Below are positions 16,846 to 24,335 of a stretch of DNA of 64,000 nt, piece after piece (the stretch's first letter is position 1; each line of letters begins with the position of its first letter). Below the pieces are notes generated by a model, which did not search any database, had not been told where the DNA came from, and saw only the letters and a list, made by a program, of their open reading frames with translations. A program made the position numbers and the translations under genes. The stretch is from Arenimonas sp. (GTDB lineage Bacteria > Pseudomonadota > Alphaproteobacteria > Rhizobiales > Rhizobiaceae): positions 124,001 through 188,000 of the forward strand of contig JAIBEK010000027.1 of NCBI GenBank assembly GCA_019459145.1. Reading direction: 5' to 3'.

Positions 16846-17907
16846 ATGACGCCAAGACAATCCACCGCCCGTCGCATCTTCTGCCTCACAGCGATGCTGT
16901 TTTCGATGGCCACCCACCAGGCGCGGTCGCAAGAACAGGTCGTCATCGCATCGACGGGCGGGGTCTACGACGATGCCCTCAGGGAAGCATGGTTCGACCC
17001 TTTCACCGCCGAAACCGGCATAGTTGTAACCGTCGTGTCGGCAACCAATGCACAAATGCGCGCCAAGGCGGCGGCGATGGTCAAGGCAGGCAATGTGGCA
17101 TGGGATCTCTATCTCGACGGTGAGATCCAGGCAGCCTCCCAAGCCCATCGGGCGGTCACCGAAGACCTCTCCGGCTTTTGCCAGGCATACGCGTCGCGAT
17201 CCGATCTCGCGCCCAACGCCTGTGCAGCCGGAGGAGCCCTGCTCCAGTCCACTGCGACCCTTCTTGCCTATCGCAAAGACGAGACGAACACGGCACCCGC
17301 GACCTGGGCGGACATCTGGAACACCGCGGCTTTTCCGGGAGGAAGGGCGTTTCCCAACTTCGACGATCCCTGGCGCGTGCTCGCCGCGGCTCTTCTTGCC
17401 GACGGCGTCAGCCGCGAGGCGCTCTTCCCGCTCGATGTCGACCGTGCGTTTCGCAAGCTGGATCAGATCCGCGACGAGGTCACCCTGTGGTGGAAGACCG
17501 GCGACCAGAGCGTTCAGGGTTTCCGCAACCGGGAATACGATCTCGGGCAGATCTGGCTGACGCGGGCCAAGGCCATGCAGAGCGAGGGGCTGCCGATCGC
17601 CTGGTCATACAAAGCGGCCTTCCTGGTGGGCGACAGGATCGCTCTCGTCAGTGGCGCCCCCAACAAGGCCAACGCCCTCAAGCTCATTGCTTACTGGCTC
17701 GACCATCCTTCCGCGCAGGCAAAGGCTTGTGACAGGCTGTCGTGCACACCCCCGAGCAGCGAGGCCATCGCCCTCATGTCGGAGGCGGCGCGCAATTCCA
17801 TGCCCACCACGGCTGAACTCCGGGAAAGCATCATCGTTCCCGACGCAGAATGGATCAACCAGAACGCCCAGATGCTTCTGCAGCGCTGGAATGCGTGGGT
17901 GCGCTAG
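16846..17907 (+). CDS. ABC transporter extracellular solute-binding protein, PotD-like
   Basis: This 353-aa protein has a signal peptide (MTPRQSTARRIFCLTAMLFS, ending near QARSQ). The mature protein begins with the family pattern EQVVIASTGGVYDDALREAW-F-PF-AETGI-V. Three cysteines in GFCQAY, PNACAAGG and CDRLSC may form disulfides in the periplasm. It delivers the ligand to the preceding permease pair. Polyamine, opine or amino-acid-derived amines are plausible ligands given the divergent aminotransferase, but this is inference. Confidence 0.88.
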   Translation: MTPRQSTARRIFCLTAMLFSMATHQARSQEQVVIASTGGVYDDALREAWFDPFTAETGIVVTVVSATNAQMRAKAAAMVKAGNVAWDLYLDGEIQAASQAHRAVTEDLSGFCQAYASRSDLAPNACAAGGALLQSTATLLAYRKDETNTAPATWADIWNTAAFPGGRAFPNFDDPWRVLAAALLADGVSREALFPLDVDRAFRKLDQIRDEVTLWWKTGDQSVQGFRNREYDLGQIWLTRAKAMQSEGLPIAWSYKAAFLVGDRIALVSGAPNKANALKLIAYWLDHPSAQAKACDRLSCTPPSSEAIALMSEAARNSMPTTAELRESIIVPDAEWINQNAQMLLQRWNAWVR

Positions 17908-17984
17908 GGCAGGTCGAGCCTGGGCTCCGGTCAGCCGCAATCATCGGCTGACCGGCCCCGAGAAGCCATCGGAGGTAAACCGCC

Positions 17985-18581
17985 ATGACCGACCTGGTCG
18001 TCATTCATTCCCGGGACCCTGATTTCTCTCTGCTGATGGGCCACATCCTGGCTGGCGCCGGCTATGAGCCGCTGATTGCCGAACATGCCGAGGCCTTGGG
18101 CGCCTCGGAGATCTCCAGGACCCTTGCGATCATCATCGATTGTACGGGAATTGCGCAGGACACACTCGCCTTCTGCAAGGCGATCAGGCAGGCATCCGTC
18201 TCCGCGCTGCCGCCGCTCATCGCCATGGTCCCGGCGCAGCAGGCACAAGACGTTCTTCAGTTGCTCAGTTCCGGCATAGACCAAGTCTTCATGCGCCCTG
18301 TCTCCCCGGAACATCTGCTGATGTGCCTTCGGGCGATACGTGAAGGGGGCACCGCCCTGACGGACGTAAAGACCAGGTCAGTGCCGTGGATCCGACGTTT
18401 CGGCAAAGTTCTGCCTCCACCACATGAAACCGTTGCGTCTGCTTCCAGGAACCTCTGGCGGCTTCCTGAAAGGTGGAATTCATGGCGCAATTTCCCATGT
18501 CGGTCATGGTTGGTTCGACATGGCTACCCCAGTCGCAAAGGGGCTGACAGGTCTGATCGCCTCGGCGCGCTTTCTGCATGA
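17985..18581 (+). CDS. Receiver-domain-like protein, C-terminus apparently truncated
   Basis: The first 120 residues form a receiver-like domain: MTDLVVIHSRDPDFSLLMGH, a central aspartate in LAIIIDCTG (residue 52) and the FMRPVSPEHLL segment near 103. Similarity to regulators ends around residue 125. The rest of the 198-aa frame is arginine-rich and has no winged helix, as if the DNA-binding domain had been lost at a junction. It resembles the receiver half of the regulator at 8449-9132. It is the last gene of the ABC operon, 77 bp after the binding protein. Confidence 0.55.
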   Translation: MTDLVVIHSRDPDFSLLMGHILAGAGYEPLIAEHAEALGASEISRTLAIIIDCTGIAQDTLAFCKAIRQASVSALPPLIAMVPAQQAQDVLQLLSSGIDQVFMRPVSPEHLLMCLRAIREGGTALTDVKTRSVPWIRRFGKVLPPPHETVASASRNLWRLPERWNSWRNFPCRSWLVRHGYPSRKGADRSDRLGALSA

Positions 18582-18674
18582 GGCGGCATTCTTGTATTCC
18601 GCGAATACCACTGAGATAAGGGGTAGACTGATGACGGTGGGTTGATAGCTTTTCCTTTTTAGCGGGGGAAAGAT

Positions 18675-18824
18675 ATGAACCTCATTCGAACTGCAATATT
18701 TGCTGTATTGGCCGTCATCCTATCTACGCCGGCAACGGCTCATGGCGGTGGCTGTCGCAAGAATTCGCCGCCCGGGCAGTGTTGCCATATGGAAAAGGCA
18801 ACGGGTTCAGTCCACTGCCACTGA
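18675..18824 (+). CDS. Small secreted Cys/His-rich protein
   Basis: This 49-aa protein begins with a signal peptide (MNLIRTAIFAVLAVILSTPA, cut near ATA). A short mature tail follows, HGGGCRKNSPPGQCCHMEKA-TGSVHCH, with four Cys and four His. AGCGGGGGAAAG precedes the ATG. The C/H pattern suggests a metal-binding or disulfide-rich periplasmic peptide. The function is unknown. Confidence 0.55.
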   Translation: MNLIRTAIFAVLAVILSTPATAHGGGCRKNSPPGQCCHMEKATGSVHCH

Positions 18825-19339
18825 GATCAGTGGGTCAATTCCCAGACGCGCATAACCATGCTGGCCATGGTGAGGACAGCGAGAAGGATCAGTAGGGCGA
18901 ACAGTGCGAACCTCAATGTTTGGCCTCCTCGATCTGCCGGCCGGAATCTCTATTCGCGGCCAGCGCCAGAATGTGGTTATCAGCCAGATCGACAAGGGCG
19001 GTGGTGACTTCGTCCGTACTCCGTCCCGATCGTCGGCCATCTCGGCCACTGCCTGGAAGGCCGGCTCGATCGCCTCCGGTCAGATGAGGTGACGGTCCGG
19101 ACGGTTCTTCTCGCTTTCGGATGCCGCGATCTCGCATTGTGTGCTCGTGCCCAGCAAATCGGGTTGTGAACGCTGCGATCGAGGGCCAGCCTCCTATCTG
19201 CGAAAAACCCCCGCCTCCCATAGGAAGACGAGGGCTTTGGAGGCCAATTGTCGGCCGACTTTGAGGGTTGGGGGTGGTTGGCCGACAGGGTCAGATTGCC
19301 ATGACTATCGGTTCATTGATAGCCGTAGATTAGGATGGG
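18825..19339. other. Gene-free stretch with an inverted repeat
   Basis: About 515 bases without a convincing gene. TGTCGGCC (19249-19256) and GGCCGACA (19280-19287) form an inverted repeat across a G/T-rich spacer. A GC-rich hairpin near 19206-19236 could terminate the minus-strand SRAP transcript. Confidence 0.4.
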
Positions 19340-20062
19340 TCAGGCCGTGTTTTCCGGTAGGAGAATCAAACGATCCTTGGGCAGAGGCCGCTGCAGAGCC
19401 TTGGCTTCGTCCCACGGCGCCGTCATCCATGTCTCAAGCTCGTCAGGCTCTGTCAGCAGCACCGGCATGGCCTTCGGATGAATCGGCGCGACTACGGCGT
19501 TCGGCTCGCACGTCAGGAAGGCGAAGAGATCTGCCTTGATCAGCCCTTCCTTGACCTTGCGCACGCTCTCCCACTGCGGCACCCAGATGCCGGCGAAGCA
19601 CATTAGCGGTTGATCTGCGTTGCGGGCGAACCAGGCATTCGGCGTACGTCCGCCCTCGACCTTGCTGGCCGGATCCGGTTCGGCAAACCGCGTGACCGGA
19701 ACGAGGCAGCGATGGTCTGCGCCGAGCCAGCGCGTCCAGTGCTTGCTTGCTGTGTTGCGCACATTGGTCGTGCCGCCGTCCGGCTCCATTTTCAACAGCT
19801 CGCCGAAGTCGAAGTCCTTGCCCTTTTCCCGGAGCTTGTCGGCGCGCTTCGAGGCAGCCTGGAACAGCGCCTGCCGCGACGAGGGCAGGCCCCAGCGCAC
19901 GCTTGCCAGTTCGCGGCCGGCTGGCGTGTTGCGCACGATCGGCGCCATCCGGTCGGGATAGACATCAAGCGAGGGCTCGAGGTTGCCGAGATTGTCGACC
20001 ATGGCGCGGGTGAAGGCGCGGATCGCCTCCTGGTTGGTGGTGACGTTATAGAGATTGCACAT
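19340..20062 (-). CDS. SOS response-associated peptidase (SRAP/YedK/HMCES family)
   Basis: The 240-aa protein has the SRAP catalytic Cys at position 2 (MCNLYNVT), the RWGL motif (SVRWGLPS), the glutamate region [14 protein letters not shown] and the histidine motif [15 protein letters not shown] proteins crosslink to abasic sites in single-stranded DNA through Cys2 and so protect replication forks. The length matches the family. The gene stands alone and is followed on the same strand by small hypothetical genes elsewhere in the cluster. Confidence 0.92.
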   Translation of the reverse strand: MCNLYNVTTNQEAIRAFTRAMVDNLGNLEPSLDVYPDRMAPIVRNTPAGRELASVRWGLPSSRQALFQAASKRADKLREKGKDFDFGELLKMEPDGGTTNVRNTASKHWTRWLGADHRCLVPVTRFAEPDPASKVEGGRTPNAWFARNADQPLMCFAGIWVPQWESVRKVKEGLIKADLFAFLTCEPNAVVAPIHPKAMPVLLTEPDELETWMTAPWDEAKALQRPLPKDRLILLPENTA

Positions 20063-20111
20063 TGAAGCTCCTCCTTGTCCGTCACCACCAATAGCACAAT
20101 GCCGCCGACGG

Positions 20112-20444
20112 CTACTCGCAGCCCTTGCTCTTCATTGCATTTTCGATCGACTGGACCTTGCCCTTGGCAACGGCTACCTGGCCTTCCTTGTCGCCACCCG
20201 CCACCGAAGACATCGGAACGCCGATCAGGAAAACACCGAATGCATCTCCATTGGCGGCGTCGTTCTGCGCCTTCGATACGGCGGCAAGCTTTTCTTGCTC
20301 CTGGACCATTTCCCGGCCGAGCTGCTCACAGCTCTGGTTCGAATAGGCGGCCATCGGAATGTCCACGGGAACGATCGCATCAGGACGCTTGGCGCAAGAC
20401 GACAGGGCAGCAATACTTGCCGCCGCAACAAACAGTTTTTTCAT
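20112..20444 (-). CDS. Small putative lipoprotein
   Basis: This 110-aa protein starts [20 protein letters not shown], a type II signal peptide with a lipobox around Cys17. The mature part has a coiled helical stretch ([20 protein letters not shown]), a short glycine-rich hydrophobic hairpin ([16 protein letters not shown]) and a conserved-looking [16 protein letters not shown] end. It is like small rhizobial and brucella lipoproteins of unknown function. It is probably anchored in the outer or inner membrane. Confidence 0.7.
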   Translation of the reverse strand: MKKLFVAAASIAALSSCAKRPDAIVPVDIPMAAYSNQSCEQLGREMVQEQEKLAAVSKAQNDAANGDAFGVFLIGVPMSSVAGGDKEGQVAVAKGKVQSIENAMKSKGCE

Positions 20445-20584
20445 ATTTTCCCCCAGCATGATAATCGCCGCACGTTAGCGGCGGGGTTGCATGAAGGAAA
20501 GCCCTCCCGCCTGGGATTATCTGGGAAAATCGGAACATGTTAGACGGATCGTGTCAGCAACCGTTACGGTCGTCGCCTCCCCGC

Positions 20585-20926
20585 TCAGAGCTTCCTGTCA
20601 CGCCAGACCGGCTTTTTCACCCACCTGGTCTCGACCAGTTCGCGCACGACAAGCCCCGGGATCTCGTTCGCCATCATGGTCTTGAACTCGACGGCCATAT
20701 GTTCCTTCGATCCGCACTCTTCGCAGCGGAACTTGTCCCGCAGATGCAGGACATGGATGTTCTCGCCGATCAGGATGCGGATGTCGTTCGGTCGGTAGAA
20801 GCGGAACGTCTTGCAGTGCTGGCAGCCGATGCGGACGAACTGACCGAGGTTGTCGGCGTCCTCCAGCGTCGGGATCTTGGCTTCGAGATGGGGATGCGCC
20901 CGCCCACGATAGTTGAGAGCCGGCAT
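20585..20926 (-). CDS. Hypothetical zinc-ribbon protein
   Basis: This 113-aa protein contains two CxxC knuckles, CQHC near residue 35 and CEEC near residue 70, about 32 residues apart, typical of a zinc ribbon. The rest (FRFYRPNDIRILIGENIHVL, FKTMMANEIPGLVVRELVET) is basic and aromatic. It is 2 bases from the next upstream minus-strand gene and probably co-transcribed. No function is known. Confidence 0.6.
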   Translation of the reverse strand: MPALNYRGRAHPHLEAKIPTLEDADNLGQFVRIGCQHCKTFRFYRPNDIRILIGENIHVLHLRDKFRCEECGSKEHMAVEFKTMMANEIPGLVVRELVETRWVKKPVWRDRKL

Positions 20927-20928
20927 CG

Positions 20929-21135
20929 CTATTCACTCCGGTCGTAACTCGGCGTCCAGCCACGCGTCATGCCCCTGCTCATTGCGCCTTCGCTCAACGC
21001 CAGTTGTCGGCGCAGATGCCGGCAGTCCTCGATCAGCGTGGCAATCGTGGCGCGCGGGTCGCCCTGGTGCCAGGCGAGGGCAGCGTCGACGGGATCTTCG
21101 GGGGTGATTTCGGTGGTCTGGTGTTCGGCGTGCAT
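20929..21135 (-). CDS. Small hypothetical protein
   Basis: This 68-aa protein, MHAEHQTTEITPEDPVDAAL, has a helical centre with a histidine and arginines (TIATLIEDCRHLRRQLALSE). It is just upstream of the zinc-ribbon gene, with a 2-base gap, so the pair looks like one transcript. It resembles small conserved proteins of rhizobial plasmids. No function can be given. Confidence 0.5.
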   Translation of the reverse strand: MHAEHQTTEITPEDPVDAALAWHQGDPRATIATLIEDCRHLRRQLALSEGAMSRGMTRGWTPSYDRSE

Positions 21136-21232
21136 GGCTCAAGTCCTCGTAAAACAGCATTGCATTCGAAAGCGGCCGCCTCGCTTTCGTTCTCAATATG
21201 TTCTCATCGCAAGACGAGTCAATGGCCCTTTG

Positions 21233-21619
21233 TCAGTCGCACCATGGCTGGCGCTTGCCGGTCCAGCGCCGCGCCAGGCCCTCGGCGATGAGGATATCTC
21301 CGAGATCCCTGTTCCCCACCGACAACACGGCGAGCGTTCGCCCGTATTTGTCGGTCATACGGCCCTTATCGCCTCGCCTGACGAGTGGTTCACCGGTAGA
21401 AAGCAGCACCTCGAGTCGACGCTTGGCAACCAGGCCAAGCCTGCGTTCTGCGTCGCACTGGGCGTGGCGGATCTCCGGCGTGTCGATGTTGAGGATGCGG
21501 ATCGTCTCGACGCCGATCACGACAGTGTCGCCATCGATCACACGGATGGCGGCCGCCGAGTCGGCGTGCGCCGACGCGAGCGTGATCAGAAATCCGGCGG
21601 CCGCAAAAATCGTCTTCAT
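21233..21619 (-). CDS. Secreted thermonuclease-like (SNase) protein
   Basis: The 128-aa protein begins with a signal peptide (MKTIFAAAGFLITLASAHA). It has the SNase core: VIDGDTVVIGVETIRILNID-TPEI holds the calcium Asp and catalytic Arg, and DKYGRTLAVLSV the second catalytic segment. The length is that of a minimal SNase domain. It probably cleaves extracytoplasmic nucleic acid. A longer frame reaching 21928 exists, but the ATG at 21619 is followed by the signal peptide and is preferred. Confidence 0.85.
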   Translation of the reverse strand: MKTIFAAAGFLITLASAHADSAAAIRVIDGDTVVIGVETIRILNIDTPEIRHAQCDAERRLGLVAKRRLEVLLSTGEPLVRRGDKGRMTDKYGRTLAVLSVGNRDLGDILIAEGLARRWTGKRQPWCD

Positions 21620-21960
21620 CGATGGTCCTTTGGCCCGCACTATTTCTAATCCATGGTTCTCAGGCCGAATACTAATGGACAGTTCCCCGCGGAAACAGGC
21701 TGGTTTTGCAGCGATGCGATGGTCACGCTGGCGATTTCCAGATGAACGTCCATGCGGAATGGCCAGCAGATCGGCAACACACCTATGGAAGATGCGGAAG
21801 CGGGCTGACCGCGGGGCAAAGCGAACTATTTCAGAAGCAGAAATCCCAAGCGTCTGTTGCTGAATCTGAATCGGCCCGAAGGTAACCCCCGCAGGTCTGA
21901 TAGATGCTCTTCCAAATCCACGGGGCATCTATAACTTCATGGACTTTGGAGGGAAGCAAG
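21620..21960. other. Gene-free stretch
   Basis: About 340 bases between divergent genes. No gene, repeat or RNA is recognised apart from the ribosome binding site (GGAGGGAAG) of the next gene at its right end. Confidence 0.4.
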
Positions 21961-22374
21961 ATGGCTTGGAGGACCTGGACCGGTACCTGTTTATGTGGGA
22001 AATGCACCTATCAGGCAATTGGCGAACCTGAGGCGAGCCTCATCTGCCACTGTCGCGATTGTCAGCGAGCGTCCGGCGCAGCGGGATTGCCGGTCCTGGT
22101 GATGCGAAGAAGTGGCTTTTCCGCCCATGGGCCTCTCCAGTCCTTTACCAGTACCGGCGGCAGCGGCAGTCCGACAGTGCGTAAATTCTGCACTGATTGT
22201 GGCAGCTTGCTTTTTGGCCTGCCCGAGCATGCGCCCGAGATTGTCACGATTTATGCAGGTACGCTCGACGAACCCTCTCGTTTCAAACCGACCTTCGCCC
22301 AGTTCACATGTGACCGTTACGCCTTGAGTGGCACAGGCCTAGCGTTGGTAGAGCATGCCAAGCGGGCACGGTGA
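21961..22374 (+). CDS. GFA-family (glutathione-dependent formaldehyde-activating-like) protein
   Basis: The 137-aa protein has the zinc-binding cysteines of the GFA/CENP-V fold: CLCGKC near residue 10, CHCRDC near 29, and FCTDCGSLL near 78. The ATG at 21961 has GGAGGGAAG upstream; an in-frame start at 21904 would add 19 residues with no homology. Only some family members act on glutathione adducts. The physiological role here is unknown. Confidence 0.88.
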   Translation: MAWRTWTGTCLCGKCTYQAIGEPEASLICHCRDCQRASGAAGLPVLVMRRSGFSAHGPLQSFTSTGGSGSPTVRKFCTDCGSLLFGLPEHAPEIVTIYAGTLDEPSRFKPTFAQFTCDRYALSGTGLALVEHAKRAR

Positions 22375-22465
22375 CAAGAGCCACCCCCCCAGAAGCCATG
22401 CAACGGGCAGCAATATTAGCACGGCAATGAAGAGCCGACGTAACAGAGCCTCGGCGCCGACACGA

Positions 22466-22506
22466 GCGCCGCTGTCTAGTACAGTGCCTGTACTAGACAG
22501 CGGCGC
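22466..22506 (+). repeat. 41-bp perfect palindrome with 3-base loop
   Basis: Arms of 19 bases (22466-22484 and 22488-22506) pair perfectly around TGC. The inner arm reads CTGTCTAGTACAG. It joins a hipA relic on its right to unrelated sequence on its left and may be a recombination or terminator structure. Confidence 0.9.
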
Positions 22507-22557
22507 GATCAGGAAGGACAGGTTAAGCACCGGAACGCCGCCGTTTGCCCGATAACT
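22507..22557 (-). pseudogene. Scrap of a hipA-like gene
   Basis: The minus strand reads SYRANGGVPVLNLSFLIA. It matches the N-terminal subdomain of HipA, where the intact copy at 31.2-32.4 kb reads SYRATGGFPVLSLSF. Similarity ends at the palindrome. Confidence 0.55.
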
Positions 22558-22782
22558 GCCATCGGCCAGGAAGAAAGGAACCTATAGGTATCATCTCGGG
22601 AAAAATGATGCATTTACTTATCATTCTTGCTTCAATCTGGATGCTCGCGCCAGAATCGATAAGGCGTCTTGACCATGCATGCTTTCTTCCCAGCCCTTCC
22701 GCCCCGAGAGCACAATTCCAGCCTTAAATAACTGTCAATTGTGCGAGTAGACGTCTCCTTCCCTTTCGCCTATCGATGGATC

Positions 22783-23688
22783 ATGAAGTCGAGCCTCGAA
22801 CATCTCCCGGAGAAGAAACAGCGCGAACTGGGCCGCGCCGTCGAGATCATTGAGGAGGAGTTTGCCGATGCGCTCAACGGCGCAAGCGCCGACTTCAAGA
22901 AACGCGGCCACATCAAGAAGATCATCCTCTTCGGCTCCTATGCCAGGGGCACCTGGGTGGACGAACCGCACACGATGAAGGGCTACCGCTCCGACTATGA
23001 CATCCTCGTTATAGTCAACACCGCCAAGCTCGCCGACCGGCAATACTGGGACAAGGCGGAAGATCGCCTCCTGTGGGATCCCGGCGTCAAGACACCGGTC
23101 GGCCTGATCGTCCATGGCCTGCGAGAGGTGAACAAGGCGCTCAAGGAAGGACAATACTTCTTCACCGACATCCGCCGCGACGGTATCGTCCTGCACGAGA
23201 TCGATGACGAACCGCTGGCAGAACCGAAACATCTGACTGCATGGGAAACATTCAAGGCAGCAACCCAACATTTTGAGAAGCGCTTTTCAGATGTAGATGA
23301 CTTCAACGCAGCGGCATCCTTCCTCTCGGCCAAAGGAAACATGCGTCTCGCCGCCTTCCAGCTCCATCAAGCGATTGAGGTTGCCTATTCAGTGTTCTTG
23401 CTCGTCCACACCAACTACAGTCCGCCATCGCACAACCTCAAGTTCCTGCGCGGTCTCGCAGAGGATATCGATCGTCGCCTGGTCGAGGTGTGGCCGCGCG
23501 ACCAGCATCGCTTTGCGGCCTGGTACAACATCCTCAATGAGGCATATGTGAAAGCGCGCTACTCGGAGCATTTCGAGATCAGCGATGAAGCGCTCGCCTG
23601 GCTGATCGGACGGACAGAGAAGCTGCAATCCACCGTCGAGGCGATATGCAGCGAACGCCTCCTCCAGTTGGAGGCAAAGGTGCGTTAA
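22783..23688 (+). CDS. Nucleotidyltransferase (MNT) and HEPN domain fusion protein
   Basis: The product is 301 aa from ATG 22783, where MKSSLEHLPEKKQRELGRAV is the family-typical N-terminus. The frame opens 14 codons earlier at 22741. An MNT domain has the motif KKIILFGSYARGTW with the catalytic carboxylates in SDYDILVIV. The C-terminal half has a HEPN domain with an R-x6-H motif (MRLAAFQLHQAIE). MNT-HEPN modules are usually split toxin-antitoxin pairs in which the MNT AMPylates the HEPN RNase. Here both are fused, so self-regulation is likely. It stands alone. Confidence 0.85.
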   Translation: MKSSLEHLPEKKQRELGRAVEIIEEEFADALNGASADFKKRGHIKKIILFGSYARGTWVDEPHTMKGYRSDYDILVIVNTAKLADRQYWDKAEDRLLWDPGVKTPVGLIVHGLREVNKALKEGQYFFTDIRRDGIVLHEIDDEPLAEPKHLTAWETFKAATQHFEKRFSDVDDFNAAASFLSAKGNMRLAAFQLHQAIEVAYSVFLLVHTNYSPPSHNLKFLRGLAEDIDRRLVEVWPRDQHRFAAWYNILNEAYVKARYSEHFEISDEALAWLIGRTEKLQSTVEAICSERLLQLEAKVR

Positions 23689-23788
23689 ACGAAGCTGGCT
23701 CCCAAGGGTTCTTGCAATCCGTGCAGTTCAGAAGAGAACACCGGGAGCCGGCGTTCATGCGTTCCCGTTGAAGGGCAATCTCATACTG

Positions 23789-24180
23789 GTGGCACTTTGC
23801 AACCCCGCCTGAGCGACGGGCCGGGTAACGATGGCAAGGGTTACAGACGGCGGGCACACAAGTTTGCGCGGAGATTCGGAAACCGCCACCTTCTCCGCGC
23901 GAGGGGCAACGCCCCTTCGCAATCTGACCGGGTCAAATCCGCACCTGTGCGAGATCCGGGGCAGACAATGAAGAGCATCGGAGCTTTCAGCATAGCGCCG
24001 ACCGCAGGGCGGGAAAGCGGGAATTCTCGACACGCCAAGGACCGGAAAAAGGTAACCGCAGGAGCCTCAGCATAGCGACCCGAACGGGGAGGCGGGACCG
24101 ACTACCTCCGGCCGGGCGTTCCGTGTGGCCGGTCCGCCCGAATTTGGAGGCACCTCCAGGCACCTCTCGGGGATAGGCAA
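23789..24180 (+). other. GC-rich, apparently non-coding region with duplicated blocks
   Basis: No supported gene lies between 23689 and 24335. Two imperfect copies of a 38-bp block (23980-24017 and 24061-24098) start GGAGCTTTCAGCATAGCG and GGAGCCTCAGCATAGCG and both end in a GGCGGGA run. A hairpin AGGGGC-AAC-GCCCCT and other short stems are near 23905. The pattern suggests a structured RNA or recurrent intergenic element. Confidence 0.45.
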
Positions 24181-24335
24181 GTGAATAGCCCCCACGGTAC
24201 TCGCTCCTTCCATCTTACGTTAGGCTCGCGTTCCCGGATGAAGGTCGAATACCCCGAAAGAATAGGCAGCCCGCTTAATCGCAGATATGATCTCTTCAGA
24301 TATCACGGGAGGCGGCCACACGAGCCGGTGATTTT

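Noticed and set aside
18828-18917. Possible small membrane protein on the minus strand
   Set aside because: The hydrophobic frame has no start codon; a stop lies just upstream in the same frame.
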